Positions 45,552 through 54,606 of a stretch of 64,000 nt of DNA are shown here, piece after piece; the stretch's first letter is position 1, and the number at the start of each line of letters is the position of its first letter. Below the pieces are notes generated by a model, which ran no database searches, was not told where the DNA came from, and saw only the letters and a program-made list of their open reading frames with translations. The stretch comes from Pseudomonas borbori (GTDB lineage: Bacteria > Pseudomonadota > Gammaproteobacteria > Pseudomonadales > Pseudomonadaceae), in the NCBI RefSeq assembly GCF_900115555.1, contig NZ_FOWX01000004.1, positions 61,513 to 125,512 on the forward strand, in the 5' to 3' direction. A program made the translations under genes and the position numbers.

Positions 45552-46865
45552 ATGAAAACCCCGCTGTGGTTCCCGCAAAGCTTCTTCGCCCGCACCCTCT
45601 GGCTGGTACTGATCGTGGTGCTGTTCTCCAAGGCGCTGACCCTGGTTTATCTGATGATGAACGAGGATGTGCTGGTCGACCGCCAGTACAGCCACGGTGC
45701 GGCGCTGACCCTGCGCGCCTACTGGGCGGCCGACCCGGAAGACCGGGCGACCATCGCCGAGGCCGCGGGCCTCAGGCGCACGCCCCGCGAACAGGTGCCG
45801 GCCAGCGAACAGCACTGGCCCTACAGCGAGATCTTCCAGCGCCAGATGCAGGCCGAGCTCGGTCCCGACACCGAGGTGCGGGTGCGCGCGAAAAGCCCGC
45901 CGGCGCTGTGGGTGCATGCCCCGACACTGGGCGAGGACTGGCTGCGGGTGCCGCTGTACCCGCATCCGTTGCGCGGCCAGCGGATCTGGAGCGTGCTCGG
46001 CTGGTTCCTCGCCATTGGCGTGCTCTCCACCGCGGCGGCCTGGATCTTCGTGCGCCAGCTCAATGCGCCCTTGAAGCGCCTGGTGTTCGCCGCCCGTCAG
46101 GTTGGCCAGGGGCGCAGCGTGCGCCTGCCGGTGAGCGATACGCCGAGCGAGATGACCGAGGTCTATCGCGCCTTCAATCAGATGGCCGAAGACGTCGAAC
46201 AGGCCGGCCGCGAGCGCGAGCTGATGCTGGCCGGGGTGTCCCACGACCTGCGCACGCCACTGACCCGCTTGCGCCTGTCCCTGGAACTGTTGAACAACGA
46301 CTCCGAACTGACCGAGGACATGGTCCGAGATATCGAGGACATGGACGCGATTCTCGACCAGTTCCTCGCCTTTATCCGCGATGGCCGCGACGAGCCGGTG
46401 GAAGAGCTCGACCTGCTCCAGTTGATCCGCGAAGTGGTGGCGCCCTACAACCAGCAGCAGGAGCTGGTGCGCCTGTGCCTGGAGCCGGTACCGCTGTTCC
46501 CGCTACGGCGGGTATCGATCAAGCGCTTGCTGGTCAACCTGATCGAGAACGCCCTGCGTTATGGCGGCAATGCGGTCGAAGTCGCCGTGTCGGTATCCGG
46601 CGACTGCAGCGCGCCCTACGTGGTGCTCAGCGTGCTCGACCGCGGCGCCGGTCTCGATCCAGCCGAGCTGGGCAGCATTTTCAATCCCTTCATCCGCGGC
46701 GACCGTGCCCGCGGCGGCCAGGGTGCCGGACTCGGCCTGGCCATCGTCAAGCGCATCGCCGCCCTGCACGGCGGCAGCGTCGAGCTGCGCAATCGCAGCG
46801 GCGGCGGCCTGGAAGCCAGGGTCTGTCTGCCGCTGGGGCTGCTGCTGCCGCGCGACGCGGTTTAG
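45552..46865 (+). CDS. envZ: EnvZ-family sensor histidine kinase (EnvZ / AmgS)
   Basis: Inner-membrane kinase of 437 residues. Helix 1 about 14-34, periplasmic part about 35-150 (short, basic), helix 2 about 152-172, HAMP about 174-226 (APLKRLVFAARQVGQGRSVR), then H-box GVSHDLRTPLTRLRLSLELL with His231, N-box NLIENALRYGG, G1 DRGAGLD and G2 GQGAGLGLAIVKRI. It phosphorylates the upstream OmpR-family regulator. The start ATG at 45552 is nearly 110 bp after the regulator stop, unlike the overlapping arrangement seen in enterobacteria. Confidence 0.94.
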   Translation: MKTPLWFPQSFFARTLWLVLIVVLFSKALTLVYLMMNEDVLVDRQYSHGAALTLRAYWAADPEDRATIAEAAGLRRTPREQVPASEQHWPYSEIFQRQMQAELGPDTEVRVRAKSPPALWVHAPTLGEDWLRVPLYPHPLRGQRIWSVLGWFLAIGVLSTAAAWIFVRQLNAPLKRLVFAARQVGQGRSVRLPVSDTPSEMTEVYRAFNQMAEDVEQAGRERELMLAGVSHDLRTPLTRLRLSLELLNNDSELTEDMVRDIEDMDAILDQFLAFIRDGRDEPVEELDLLQLIREVVAPYNQQQELVRLCLEPVPLFPLRRVSIKRLLVNLIENALRYGGNAVEVAVSVSGDCSAPYVVLSVLDRGAGLDPAELGSIFNPFIRGDRARGGQGAGLGLAIVKRIAALHGGSVELRNRSGGGLEARVCLPLGLLLPRDAV

Positions 46866-46958
46866 CGGGGAAACTGGTTTGGAGGGGAAGGAGGAATGAG
46901 GCAGCGGGAATGAGGCGTGGTGCGGATCTCGCGGATCGGACCCCATCCCCCATCCCGG

Positions 46959-47864
46959 CTAGCCCTGGCCCCGGGTGCGCGTGCGGTTGGGGCTGCCGTT
47001 CTTTTCCAGGTACTGGATCACCAGGCTGGCGACATCCTTGCCGGTGGTGGTTTCGATGCCTTCCAGGCCTGGCGAGGAGTTCACTTCCATCACCAGCGGG
47101 CCGTGGTTGGAGCGCAGGATATCGACCCCGGCCACCGACAGGCCCATCACCCTGGCGGCGCGGATCGCGGTCATGCGCTCCTCCGGGGTGATCTTGATCA
47201 GGCTGGCTGAGCCTCCGCGGTGCAGGTTGGAGCGGAACTCGCCGGGCCTGGCCTGGCGCTTCATCGAGGCGATCACCTTGTCGCCGACCACGAAGCAGCG
47301 GATGTCCGCACCGCCGGCTTCCTTGATGTATTCCTGGACCATGATGTCCTGCTTGAGGCCCATGAAGGCCTCGATCACCGACTCGGCGGCCTGTTGCGTT
47401 TCGCACAGCACCACGCCGATGCCCTGGGTGCCTTCCAGCACCTTGATCACCAAAGGCGCGCCGTTGACCATCTGGATCAGGTCGGGAATGTCGTCGGGGG
47501 AGTGGGCGAAGCCGGTCACCGGCAGGCCGATGCCGCGCCTGGAGAGCAACTGCAGCGAGCGCAGCTTGTCGCGCGAGCGGGCGATGGCCACCGACTCGTT
47601 GAGCGGGAACACCCCCATCATCTCGAACTGGCGCAGCACCGCGCAGCCGTAGAAGGTCACCGAGGCGCCGATCCGCGGGATCACCGCATCGAAGCCTTCC
47701 AGCGGTTTGCCGCGGTAATGGATCTGCGGCTTGTGGCTGGCGATGTTCATATAGGCGCGCAGGGTGTCGATGACCACCATCTCATGGCCGCGCAGCTGGC
47801 CGGCTTCGACCAGGCGACGAGTGGAATACAGGCGCGGATTGCGCGACAGCACGGCGATTTTCAT
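46959..47864 (-). CDS. rimK: RimK, ribosomal protein S6 glutamate ligase
   Basis: ATP-grasp ligase (301 residues) that adds glutamate residues to the C-terminus of ribosomal protein S6. N-terminal region [20 protein letters not shown] and the ATP-grasp motifs [37 protein letters not shown] and [14 protein letters not shown] are diagnostic. It overlaps the upstream retropepsin-like gene by 4 bp. In P. fluorescens/aeruginosa RimK is tuned by c-di-GMP and the neighbouring RimA/RimB proteins; here only the RimB-like neighbour is present. Confidence 0.95.
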   Translation of the reverse strand: MKIAVLSRNPRLYSTRRLVEAGQLRGHEMVVIDTLRAYMNIASHKPQIHYRGKPLEGFDAVIPRIGASVTFYGCAVLRQFEMMGVFPLNESVAIARSRDKLRSLQLLSRRGIGLPVTGFAHSPDDIPDLIQMVNGAPLVIKVLEGTQGIGVVLCETQQAAESVIEAFMGLKQDIMVQEYIKEAGGADIRCFVVGDKVIASMKRQARPGEFRSNLHRGGSASLIKITPEERMTAIRAARVMGLSVAGVDILRSNHGPLVMEVNSSPGLEGIETTTGKDVASLVIQYLEKNGSPNRTRTRGQG

Positions 47865-48328
47865 GGGGCACCAGAAAGGTCAGCAAGCGAGGGTTTGTCT
47901 TGAACGTAGGTCAGTGCCGGATTGACCACCAATTGGCCGTCGACCAGGGCCTTGGAACCGAGCAGCACGCGGTAGCGCATGGTCTTGCGGCAGGTCAGGG
48001 TGAACTCCACCGGCCACAGGCGATCGCCCAGGGCCAGGTGGGTGCGGATCACATAGCGGCTCTGCACATGGCCGGTGGAGCTCTTGATCCGCTTCACCGT
48101 CACCAGCGGCGCCTCGCAGCGATGACGGCGCTGCACCAGGGTGCCGAGGTGCGCGGTGAAGCGCACCCAGTCTTCGCCATCGCGCTGGAACGGCTGGATA
48201 TCGCTGGCATGCAGGCAGGAGGTGCTGGCCCCGGTGTCGATCTTCGCGCGCAGGCCGACCATGCCCAGCTCGGGCAGGTTGATCCATTCGCGCAGGCCGA
48301 TCACGCTGAGGTGGTCGAATGTCTTCAA
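47861..48328 (-). CDS. RimB-like ATP-dependent zinc protease family protein
   Basis: A 155-residue retropepsin-fold protein of the family annotated as ATP-dependent zinc proteases. It has the [16 protein letters not shown] segment with Asp-Thr-Gly in the aspartic-protease-like site, and the terminal [17 protein letters not shown] strand. It overlaps rimK by 4 bp. In pseudomonads RimB is proposed to act with RimK in ribosome modification or to cleave glutamate tails. Starts at ATG 48328 with good coding composition throughout. Confidence 0.85.
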   Translation of the reverse strand: MKTFDHLSVIGLREWINLPELGMVGLRAKIDTGASTSCLHASDIQPFQRDGEDWVRFTAHLGTLVQRRHRCEAPLVTVKRIKSSTGHVQSRYVIRTHLALGDRLWPVEFTLTCRKTMRYRVLLGSKALVDGQLVVNPALTYVQDKPSLADLSGAP

Positions 48329-48410
48329 AGTGGGCAGGTCCCCTGATTTCCCGGCATTCTAGTTGGGCCTAATGACAACTGCATCAGGCAAAATCCACCT
48401 GAGCGCAAAG

Positions 48411-48458
48411 GTTGTGAAAAAACGCCTGCTGCAGCGTTGCGTTGGATATTTTCACAAC
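48411..48458. promoter_or_regulatory. Long inverted repeat upstream of hslR
   Basis: Arms GTTGTGAAAA and TTTTCACAAC are perfectly complementary, with a second inner pair AACGC/GCGTT (48421 onward). The unit ends 26 bases before the hslR start, between divergent rimB and hslR. It could be an operator for a dimeric regulator or a 5' leader hairpin affecting hslR translation. Confidence 0.55.
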
Positions 48459-48484
48459 CCCTGACTGTTTCGATCGAGAGTGCG

Positions 48485-48892
48485 ATGAGCAATAAGGTAG
48501 GCGACAAAGACGACGACAAGGTGCGCCTGGACAAATGGCTGTGGGCCGCACGGTTCTACAAGACCCGCGCGCTGGCCAAGGCCGCCATCGAGGGCGGCAA
48601 GGTGCATTGCCGTGGCGAGCGCTGCAAACCGGGCAAGGAGCCGCGGATCGGCGACGAACTGCTGATCCGCATCGGTTTCGATGAGCGCAGCGTGGTGGTT
48701 CAGGCACTCTCCGGGGTGCGCCGCGGCGCCCCCGAGGCCCAGGCGCTGTACCGCGAAACCGCCGAGAGCATAGCTCGCCGCGAACAGGCCGCGGCACAAC
48801 GCAAGGCCGGCGCCCTGGGCGTGCAGACCGACGGCCGGCCAAGCAAGAAGCAGCGCCGGCAGATCCACCGCTTCCACGACGGCCAGGATTGA
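48485..48892 (+). CDS. hslR: Hsp15, ribosome-associated heat shock protein
   Basis: S4-domain RNA-binding protein (135 residues from the ATG at 48485; a 48-bp longer reading is not supported). The S4 fold reads VRLDKWLWAARFYKTRALAK then GGKVHCRGERCKPGKEPRIGD; the basic C-terminal tail is QTDGRPSKKQRRQIHRFHDG. HslR binds blocked 50S subunits with nascent chain and helps recycle them after heat shock. In P. aeruginosa the next genes are hslO and pckA; here the following gene is unrelated. Confidence 0.93.
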   Translation: MSNKVGDKDDDKVRLDKWLWAARFYKTRALAKAAIEGGKVHCRGERCKPGKEPRIGDELLIRIGFDERSVVVQALSGVRRGAPEAQALYRETAESIARREQAAAQRKAGALGVQTDGRPSKKQRRQIHRFHDGQD

Positions 48893-48961
48893 GCGCTGGA
48901 GAAAAAACCTCGGCTACGCTGGCGAGGCGGTTCACTCGAACCAGGTGAGCAGTATTCTTTT

Positions 48962-49025
48962 GTAGCCCGGATGAAATCCGGGGAAGTCTGGCGCCTGAAA
49001 AAGCGCCCGGATTGCATTGGGCTAC
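48962..49025. repeat. Palindromic repeat, GTAGCCCGGATGAAATCC family (family F)
   Basis: GTAGCCCGGATGAAATCCGGG at the left pairs with CCCGGATTGCATTGGGCTAC at the right. It lies in the 278-bp gap between hslR and the dioxygenase gene. Confidence 0.85.
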
Positions 49026-49170
49026 GTGTTGCGCCCGGCTTGCGACAAGTGGCAGAGGCGACCGGTCTTGCATCTTCTGCAGCCGCTGAGCGAGGCCCGG
49101 CGCAACACGCAACCGGGACCTGGCCTTCAGCTAGTCTGTACACATCGGCACTGGAATTGCGGAGGCAAAC

Positions 49171-49824
49171 ATGACCGCGACACGCATCAGCCGTCGCCGG
49201 CTGCTGGCCGGGCTCGGTGGCGGCGGCTTGCTGCTGGCCAGCCCGGGGCTCTTCGCCGAGCTGCTGCTGACCCCGGCGCAGACGCTCGGTCCCTTCTATC
49301 CCGATCAACTGCCGCTGGATCGGGACAACGACCTGCTGCTGGTCGGCGCGCAGTCGGCCCAGGCCCGCGGCATTGTGGTGCAGCTGCACGGGCAGATTCT
49401 CGATGCCCGCGGCAACCCGCTGAAGGACGCCCTGGTGGAAATCTGGCAGGTCGATGCCAATGGCGTCTACCTGCATAGCCGTGGCGGCGACCGGGCCAGA
49501 CGCGACGCCAATTTCCAGGGCTATGGCCGCTTCGAGACGGCCAGCGATGGCCGCTACCGTTTCCGCACCATTCGTCCGGTGCCCTACCCGGGGCGCACCC
49601 CGCATATCCATTTCGCCGTGACCCTGCCCGGCCAACCGCGCTTCGTCACCCAGTGCTACATCCGCGGCGAGCCGCTCAATCAGCGCGATGGCGTGCTCAA
49701 TGCGATCCGCGACCCGCGCCTGCGCGAACGCCTGATCGTGCCTTTCGTGCCGGTGGCCGGCGCGCGGGCGGGCGAACAGGTGGCGCGTTTCGATATTGTC
49801 CTCGGCTTGACTCCGGCGTCCTGA
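49171..49824 (+). CDS. Tat-exported intradiol ring-cleavage dioxygenase-like protein
   Basis: A 217-residue protein with a twin-arginine signal (SRRRLLAGLGGGG, residues 7-19) and a single intradiol dioxygenase domain. The four non-haem Fe(III) ligands are in place: Tyr100 (DANGVYLHS), Tyr139 (RPVPYPGR), His145 and His147 (TPHIHFAV). Family enzymes open catechol or protocatechuate rings between the hydroxyls; this one is monomer-sized, exported and lacks a partner subunit or other catabolic genes nearby, so the substrate may be a catechol in the periplasm. It is convergent with the carrier gene at 49829. Confidence 0.85.
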   Translation: MTATRISRRRLLAGLGGGGLLLASPGLFAELLLTPAQTLGPFYPDQLPLDRDNDLLLVGAQSAQARGIVVQLHGQILDARGNPLKDALVEIWQVDANGVYLHSRGGDRARRDANFQGYGRFETASDGRYRFRTIRPVPYPGRTPHIHFAVTLPGQPRFVTQCYIRGEPLNQRDGVLNAIRDPRLRERLIVPFVPVAGARAGEQVARFDIVLGLTPAS

Positions 49825-49828
49825 GGCT

Positions 49829-51673
49829 TCACAGCGGCCAGACCACGAGCAGCAGCGGGACACTGACCAGCACCACGAGAATTTCCAGCGGCAGGCCCAG
49901 GCGCCAGTAGTCGCCGAAGTGGAAGCCGCCGGGGCTGAGGATCAGGGCGTTGTTCTGGTGGCCGATGGGGGTGAGGAACGAACAGGAGGCGCCAATCGCC
50001 ACCGCCATCAACAGCGAGTCGGGATTGACTCCGAGCTGGTGCGCCGAGCTCAGTGCGATCGGGCACATCATCGCGGCGGTGGCGGCGTTGTTCATGAAGT
50101 CCGAGAGGGTCATGGTCACCACCAGCAACAGGGTCAGCGCGATCACCGGATGTCCCTGGGCGATAGTCTCCATCAGCATGCGGGCGAGCAGATCCGCCGC
50201 ACCGCTGCTGGCCATGGCCCCGGCCACCGGGATCAGGGCGCCGAGCAGGACGATCACCGGCCAGTCGATGGATTCATAGACCGAGCGCAATGGCACCACG
50301 CGCAGGAGCATGAACAGCAGCACGCCGAGCGCGAATGCCACCGCCGCTGAGAGCAGACCGAACGCCGCGCAGGCAATGGCCAGCAGCATCACGCTCAGGG
50401 CAATCGTCGCCTGGCGCGGGTTGGGGATACTGATGGCACGGTCGGCCAGCGGCACACAGGCATAGTCGCTGGCGAACTCGGCGATATCGTCTGCCGCGCC
50501 CTGCATCAGCAGCACATCGCCGGACTGGATCAGGGTCGAGCGCAGGCGTTTGATCGAGCGCTGGCCCTGGTGCGAGATCGCCAGCAGGTTGATCGAGTAG
50601 CGGCTGCGCAGCCGCGTGCCGCTGGCGCTGCGGCCGATCAGGGTGGATTCGGGCAGAGCCAGCAGCTCCTGCAGCACACTGACGTCCGCCTCCGGGTCTT
50701 TCTTCTCGCTGTTCTTTTCCTCGGTGGCTGGCCTGGCTGCGTCGCCGGCGGGTTGCTTCTCCTCTTCCGGTTCGGCAGGTGGCGGCACGTCAGCTTCCAG
50801 TTTCAGCCCCAGGCTGCCGAGTGCCACACCGAGGGCCTCGGGCTCGGCCTCGATCACCAGCACATCGTCGACCTGCAACACGCGGCGCGGATTGGGCGCC
50901 GACAGGCGGAACTTGTTGCGCACCATGCCGACCACCTGGGCGTCGACTTCGTCGAGCAGCTGCTCGACCTCGCGCAGCGTTTTACCGATCACCTTGGCGC
51001 CGTCCTTGACCCGCGCCTCGGTGAGGTAGCTGCCGGTGTCGAAGCTGGCGGCGTTACTCACCTCGCGCCTGGGCACCAGGCGCCAGCCGAGCAGGGCGAT
51101 AAACAGCACGCCGGTGAGTGCCACGGCCACGCCAACCGGACTGAAATCGAACATGGCGAACTGGCCGGCCCCGCTTTGCGCGCGGAAGCTGGAAACGATC
51201 AGGTTGGGTGGCGTGCCGATCAGGGTGGTCATGCCGCCGAGAATGGTGCCGAAAGCCAGCGGCATCAGCACGCGGCCGGGCGGCAGCCCTTGCTTCTCGG
51301 CGATCTGCAAGGCGGTCGGCATCAGCAGGGCTAGGGCGCCGACGTTGTTCATAAAGGCCGAGAGCAACGCGCCGAGGCTGGTCAGTGCGGCAATCGCCAG
51401 CATCGGCCCGACGTTGCCGGGCAGTATGCGCTGGGCCAGGACTCTCACCGCGCCAGTGCTCTGCAAGCCATGGCTCAACACCAGCACGCAGGCGACGGTG
51501 ATCACCGCCGGGTGGCCAAAGCCGCTGAATGCATCCTTTTCCGCGACCAGACCGAGCAGGACGCAGGCCAGCAAGGCAGCGAGGGCGACCACGTCGTGGC
51601 GCCAGCGGCCCCAGATAAACAGCGCCACGGTGGCGGCGAGGACGGCGAAGATCAAGCCTTGGTCTTGGGTCAT
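49829..51673 (-). CDS. SLC13-family anion permease with TrkA-C domains
   Basis: Inner-membrane carrier of 614 residues in two hydrophobic halves separated by a soluble insert (about 205-420) that contains two TrkA_C-like regulatory domains (TLREVEQLLDEVDAQVVGMV and RSTLIQSGDVLLMQGAADDI). The membrane parts have the NNVGALALLMPTALQI and NNAATAAMMCPIALSSA segments, typical of the SLC13/ArsB superfamily. Between the two regulatory domains is a low-complexity, Glu/Lys-rich stretch. Substrates in the family are dicarboxylates, sulfate or related anions; not decidable here. Confidence 0.87.
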   Translation of the reverse strand: MTQDQGLIFAVLAATVALFIWGRWRHDVVALAALLACVLLGLVAEKDAFSGFGHPAVITVACVLVLSHGLQSTGAVRVLAQRILPGNVGPMLAIAALTSLGALLSAFMNNVGALALLMPTALQIAEKQGLPPGRVLMPLAFGTILGGMTTLIGTPPNLIVSSFRAQSGAGQFAMFDFSPVGVAVALTGVLFIALLGWRLVPRREVSNAASFDTGSYLTEARVKDGAKVIGKTLREVEQLLDEVDAQVVGMVRNKFRLSAPNPRRVLQVDDVLVIEAEPEALGVALGSLGLKLEADVPPPAEPEEEKQPAGDAARPATEEKNSEKKDPEADVSVLQELLALPESTLIGRSASGTRLRSRYSINLLAISHQGQRSIKRLRSTLIQSGDVLLMQGAADDIAEFASDYACVPLADRAISIPNPRQATIALSVMLLAIACAAFGLLSAAVAFALGVLLFMLLRVVPLRSVYESIDWPVIVLLGALIPVAGAMASSGAADLLARMLMETIAQGHPVIALTLLLVVTMTLSDFMNNAATAAMMCPIALSSAHQLGVNPDSLLMAVAIGASCSFLTPIGHQNNALILSPGGFHFGDYWRLGLPLEILVVLVSVPLLLVVWPL

Positions 51674-51839
51674 GCGGGCGAACGCTCCTTGAGCGGGATA
51701 GGGGCGCCGGTGGGGCAGGGGGTGATGTTTGGCTCTTGCTAGCTTTGTAGCAGAGCCTGCGCCACGCCGTCAGTTCAATTGCCGTCGCCTGGCCCGCATG
51801 TTCGCGGCCAAGTACTCCCTCGCAAGAGCACCGCTGCGT

Positions 51840-52023
51840 CGTAGGCGATCCCCCGTCGTCCAGACGCCGCGCTGTCGTGCTGCAAACTGGAGGCAGTCGT
51901 GTCTGTCGGCTTGTGGGCACCTGTAGGAGCGGGCCATGCCCGCGATGGGTTTCGCGGGCATGGAACCAGGCGTCCCCCCGCTCCTACAGAAAACGTCATA
52001 ACTCATAAAATCAATGACGTACG
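51840..52023 (+). repeat. Composite repeat copy 2 (conserved flanks enclosing a family B hairpin)
   Basis: The left part CGTAGGCGATCCCCCGTCGT and CCAGACGCCGCGCTGTCG, then AAACTGGAGGCAGTCGTGTC and GTCGGCTTGTGGG, is followed by a family B hairpin (51922-51989) and the right flank AACGTCATAACTCATAAAAT with CAATGACGTACGG. Flanks match copy 1 at 17253-17429; the left 51 bp match the reverse strand of 57399-57449 with three differences. Confidence 0.88.
51922..51989. repeat. REP-like inverted repeat, family B
   Basis: TGTAGGAGCGGGCCATGCCC with GCGA at the left pairs with TCGCGGGCATGG and CCCCGCTCCTACA at the right, with a short insertion (AACCAGGCGTC) in the right arm. Confidence 0.85.
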
Positions 52024-52106
52024 GGTTTGATGAGGAGCCTTGGCCGCGAACCGTGACCAAGGCGAAATTCTCCCGCGGCCAAGCCCCCTGCCACAAGGGC
52101 GGCGCT

Positions 52107-53291
52107 TTACACGTATTGCGCCGCAGCATAGCCCGAGGCCCAGGCCCACTGGAAGTTGAAGCCGCCCAGATGGCCGCTGACATCCAGCACCTCACCGATG
52201 AAATACAGCCCCGGGCTTTTCAACGACTCCATGGTCTTCGACGACACCTCGCGGGTATCCACGCCGCCCAGGGTCACCTCGGCGGTGCGGTAGCCCTCGG
52301 TGCCGGCGGGTACCAGTTGCCAGTCGGCCAGCTGCGCGGCAATCGCCTTGAGTTCTCCCGGCGTGTACTGCTTCAGCGGCTTGTTAACGAACCAGCTGTC
52401 GGCCAGCAGCCCGGCCATCTTCTTGGTGAACAGCTCGGCGAGCAGGGTCTTCAGCTCGCTGTTCGGCCGTTCGCGCTGCTGCTCGGCCAGCCACTCGGGC
52501 AGGTCGATATGCGGCAGCAGGTCGATATGCAGGGTATCGCCCGGCTGCCAGAACGAGGAAATCTGCAGGATCGCCGGGCCGCTGAGGCCGCGGTGGGTGA
52601 ACAGGATGTTCTCGCGAAAGCTCTGGCCGTTGCAGCTGACCAGGCAATCCTCCACCGAGGTGCCGGACAACTCGGTGCACAGCGCCTTCAGCTGCGGGTC
52701 GGTAATAGTGAAGGGCACCAGGCCGGCGCGGGTCGGCAGCAGCCTATGGCCAAACTGCTTGGCCACCTGATAGCCGAAGCCCGTGGCGCCGAGGGTCGGG
52801 ATCGACAGGCCGCCGGTGGCGATCACCAGCGACTGGCAGCGCACCAGGCCGGCGCTGGTCTGCAACTGATAACCGGCCTCCAGCCTGGCGATCTCGCTGA
52901 CCGAGGTCTCCAGGCGCAGCTCGACCCCGGCCTGCGCGCACTCGTCCAGGAGCATGTCGAGGATGTCGCCGGCCTTGTGGTCGCAGAACAGCTGGCCGAG
53001 CTTCTTCTCGTGGTAGGCCACGCCATGCTTGCCCACCAGGCCGATGAAGTCCCACTGGGTATAGCGCGCCAGCGCCGACTTGCAGAAGTGCGGGTTGGCC
53101 GAGAGGAAGTTGCCCGGCTCGCAGTACATATTGGTGAAATTGCAGCGTCCGCCGCCGGACATCAGGATCTTCTTGCCGGCCTTGTTCGCGTGGTCCAGCA
53201 GCAGCACCCGGCGCCCGCGCCCGGCGGCGGTCAAGGCACACATAAGGCCGGCGGCACCGGCGCCGATAATCAGCACATCTGTTACTTGCAC
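52107..53291 (-). CDS. NAD(P)/FAD-dependent oxidoreductase, HI0933 family
   Basis: Flavoprotein of 394 residues from the GTG at 53291 (VQVTDVLII); another GTG six bases earlier at 53297 fits the GGGGAA site equally well, and a far upstream ATG at 53336 is less likely. The FAD motif DVLIIGAGAAGLMCALTAAG is at the very N-terminus, followed by KAGKKILMSGGGRCNFTNM, the fingerprint of the HI0933/YhiN family, and the C-terminal LYFIGEVLDVSGHLGGFNFQ flavin motif. Its physiological role is not known. Single gene facing repeats. Confidence 0.88.
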   Translation of the reverse strand: MQVTDVLIIGAGAAGLMCALTAAGRGRRVLLLDHANKAGKKILMSGGGRCNFTNMYCEPGNFLSANPHFCKSALARYTQWDFIGLVGKHGVAYHEKKLGQLFCDHKAGDILDMLLDECAQAGVELRLETSVSEIARLEAGYQLQTSAGLVRCQSLVIATGGLSIPTLGATGFGYQVAKQFGHRLLPTRAGLVPFTITDPQLKALCTELSGTSVEDCLVSCNGQSFRENILFTHRGLSGPAILQISSFWQPGDTLHIDLLPHIDLPEWLAEQQRERPNSELKTLLAELFTKKMAGLLADSWFVNKPLKQYTPGELKAIAAQLADWQLVPAGTEGYRTAEVTLGGVDTREVSSKTMESLKSPGLYFIGEVLDVSGHLGGFNFQWAWASGYAAAQYV

Positions 53292-53361
53292 AGCCACTTC
53301 CCCACAACCCGACAGGCGCCGCGAGCGCGGCGCCAAACAGCGCGCATCTTACCCGAAGCCG

Positions 53362-53898
53362 TCAGGCCGATGCGGGCTGCGCGCCGGGCGGGGCCGCGAG
53401 CAGGCGCTGGTAAACCTGCAGGTCGCCGGCCGAGAAGCAGCAGAAGATCACCTCGTCGAAGCCGGTTAGCTCCTGCAGTGCCGCAGCCACCGTGTTCACC
53501 GCGATCTGCGCCGCGAGTTCGAACGGGTAGCCGTAGATGCCGGTGCTGATGCTCGGGAAGGCCAGGCTGCGGATGTCCTGGGCCGCTGCGAGTTCCAGCG
53601 AGTGCCGGTAACAGGCGGCCAGCAGCGCCGGCTCGCCCCGTTCGCCGCCATGCCAGACCGGCCCCACCGTATGGATGACGTAGGTGGCGGGCAAGCGGTA
53701 GCCCCGGGTCAGCTTGGCCGCGCCAGTGGTGCAGCCGCCCAGGTGCCGACATTCCTCCAGCAACTGCGGCCCGGCGGCGCGATGAATCGCCCCGTCGACC
53801 CCGCCGCCGCCGAGCAGCGAAACGTTCGCCGCGTTGACGATGGCCTGCACCGGCAGCTGAGTGATGTCGCCCTGCAGGGCGCGGACTGTGGTTGGCAT
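53362..53898 (-). CDS. Macrodomain protein (O-acetyl-ADP-ribose deacetylase-like)
   Basis: Single macrodomain of 178 residues from the ATG at 53898 (GGAGAC upstream). ADP-ribose-binding motifs are clear: [20 protein letters not shown] (about 20-40), the [18 protein letters not shown] strand, and [10 protein letters not shown]. Such proteins remove O-acetyl-ADP-ribose or ADP-ribose from protein or nucleic acid. It lies between the flavoprotein and the ABC transporter on the same strand, with gaps of about 70 and 60 bp. Its partner or substrate is unknown. Confidence 0.9.
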   Translation of the reverse strand: MPTTVRALQGDITQLPVQAIVNAANVSLLGGGGVDGAIHRAAGPQLLEECRHLGGCTTGAAKLTRGYRLPATYVIHTVGPVWHGGERGEPALLAACYRHSLELAAAQDIRSLAFPSISTGIYGYPFELAAQIAVNTVAAALQELTGFDEVIFCCFSAGDLQVYQRLLAAPPGAQPASA

Positions 53899-53958
53899 GC
53901 TGGGTCTCCGGAAGTCCGGCTGGTAGTGTCGCCGCACAATCGCTGTACGGGTTACGGC

Positions 53959-54606
53959 TTAGACATTCAGCCGGCGCAGCCGCTCGCTGATCCGGCTGGC
54001 GCTGGTGCGTGCGCTCAGGGGCTGGTCCCAGTGCAGTTCGGCGGGGGTGCCGTCCAGGTACCAGAGGCGGTTGGCCAGGTCGTCGGCGTCCCTGGCGTCA
54101 TGGGTGACGCAGATCATCGCCATGCGCGGGTGCGCGTCCAGCAGGCGGGTGATCAGGCCGCGCAGCTCGGCGGCGCGATCCGGGTCGAGCGAGGCGAAGG
54201 GTTCGTCGAGCAACAACAGGTCCGGCTTGATCGCCAGGCTGCGGGCCAGTGCGGCGCGCCGGGCCATGCCCAGGGACAGCTGGTCCGGCAGCGCCTCGGC
54301 GGCGTCGGCCAGGCCGACCTGGGCCAGCAGCCGGTCGATCTCGTCGTTGCGCGCGCCGACCATGGCCAGGTTCTGCCGCACCGTGCGCCAGGGCAGCAGG
54401 CGGTGTTCCTGAAACAGATAGCCGACCCGCAGCTCGGCGCGGCGCCTGATCATTCCGTTCAGGCGCCGGTCCAGCCCGGCGATGCCATTGAGCAGGGTGG
54501 TCTTGCCCACGCCGGAAGGCCCCAGCAGGCAGATGCGATCGCCCTCGGCGACCCGGGCGTCGATCGCGCCCAGGATCGGATGGCCGCCGATGCGCAGCTC
54601 AAGCAT
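53959..54606 (-). CDS. SsuB/ThiZ-like ABC transporter ATP-binding protein
   Basis: Cytoplasmic ATPase of 215 residues from the ATG at 54606 (MLELRIGGH), short for the family. Walker A GPSGVGKTTLL, Q-loop LFQEHRLLPWRT, a signature reading LSLGMARRAALAR (LSLGM instead of LSGGQ), Walker B DLLLLDEPFASLD and switch VTHDARDADD. The altered signature is common in SsuB/TauB-type members. Overlaps the permease gene by 8 bp. Last gene of a three-gene operon, binding protein, permease, ATPase. Confidence 0.87.
   Translation of the reverse strand: MLELRIGGHPILGAIDARVAEGDRICLLGPSGVGKTTLLNGIAGLDRRLNGMIRRRAELRVGYLFQEHRLLPWRTVRQNLAMVGARNDEIDRLLAQVGLADAAEALPDQLSLGMARRAALARSLAIKPDLLLLDEPFASLDPDRAAELRGLITRLLDAHPRMAMICVTHDARDADDLANRLWYLDGTPAELHWDQPLSARTSASRISERLRRLNV

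Larger units (their letters stand above)
51674..52106. other. Repeat-bearing intergenic region (433 bp)
   Basis: No gene supported. Copy 2 of the composite repeat occupies 51840-52023. Next to it, 52044-52096 holds a further palindromic pair around GGCCGCGAACCG and CGCGGCCAAGCCCCCTGCCA, resembling the family A arms. Small open frames over this stretch are translations of the repeat. Confidence 0.7.
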
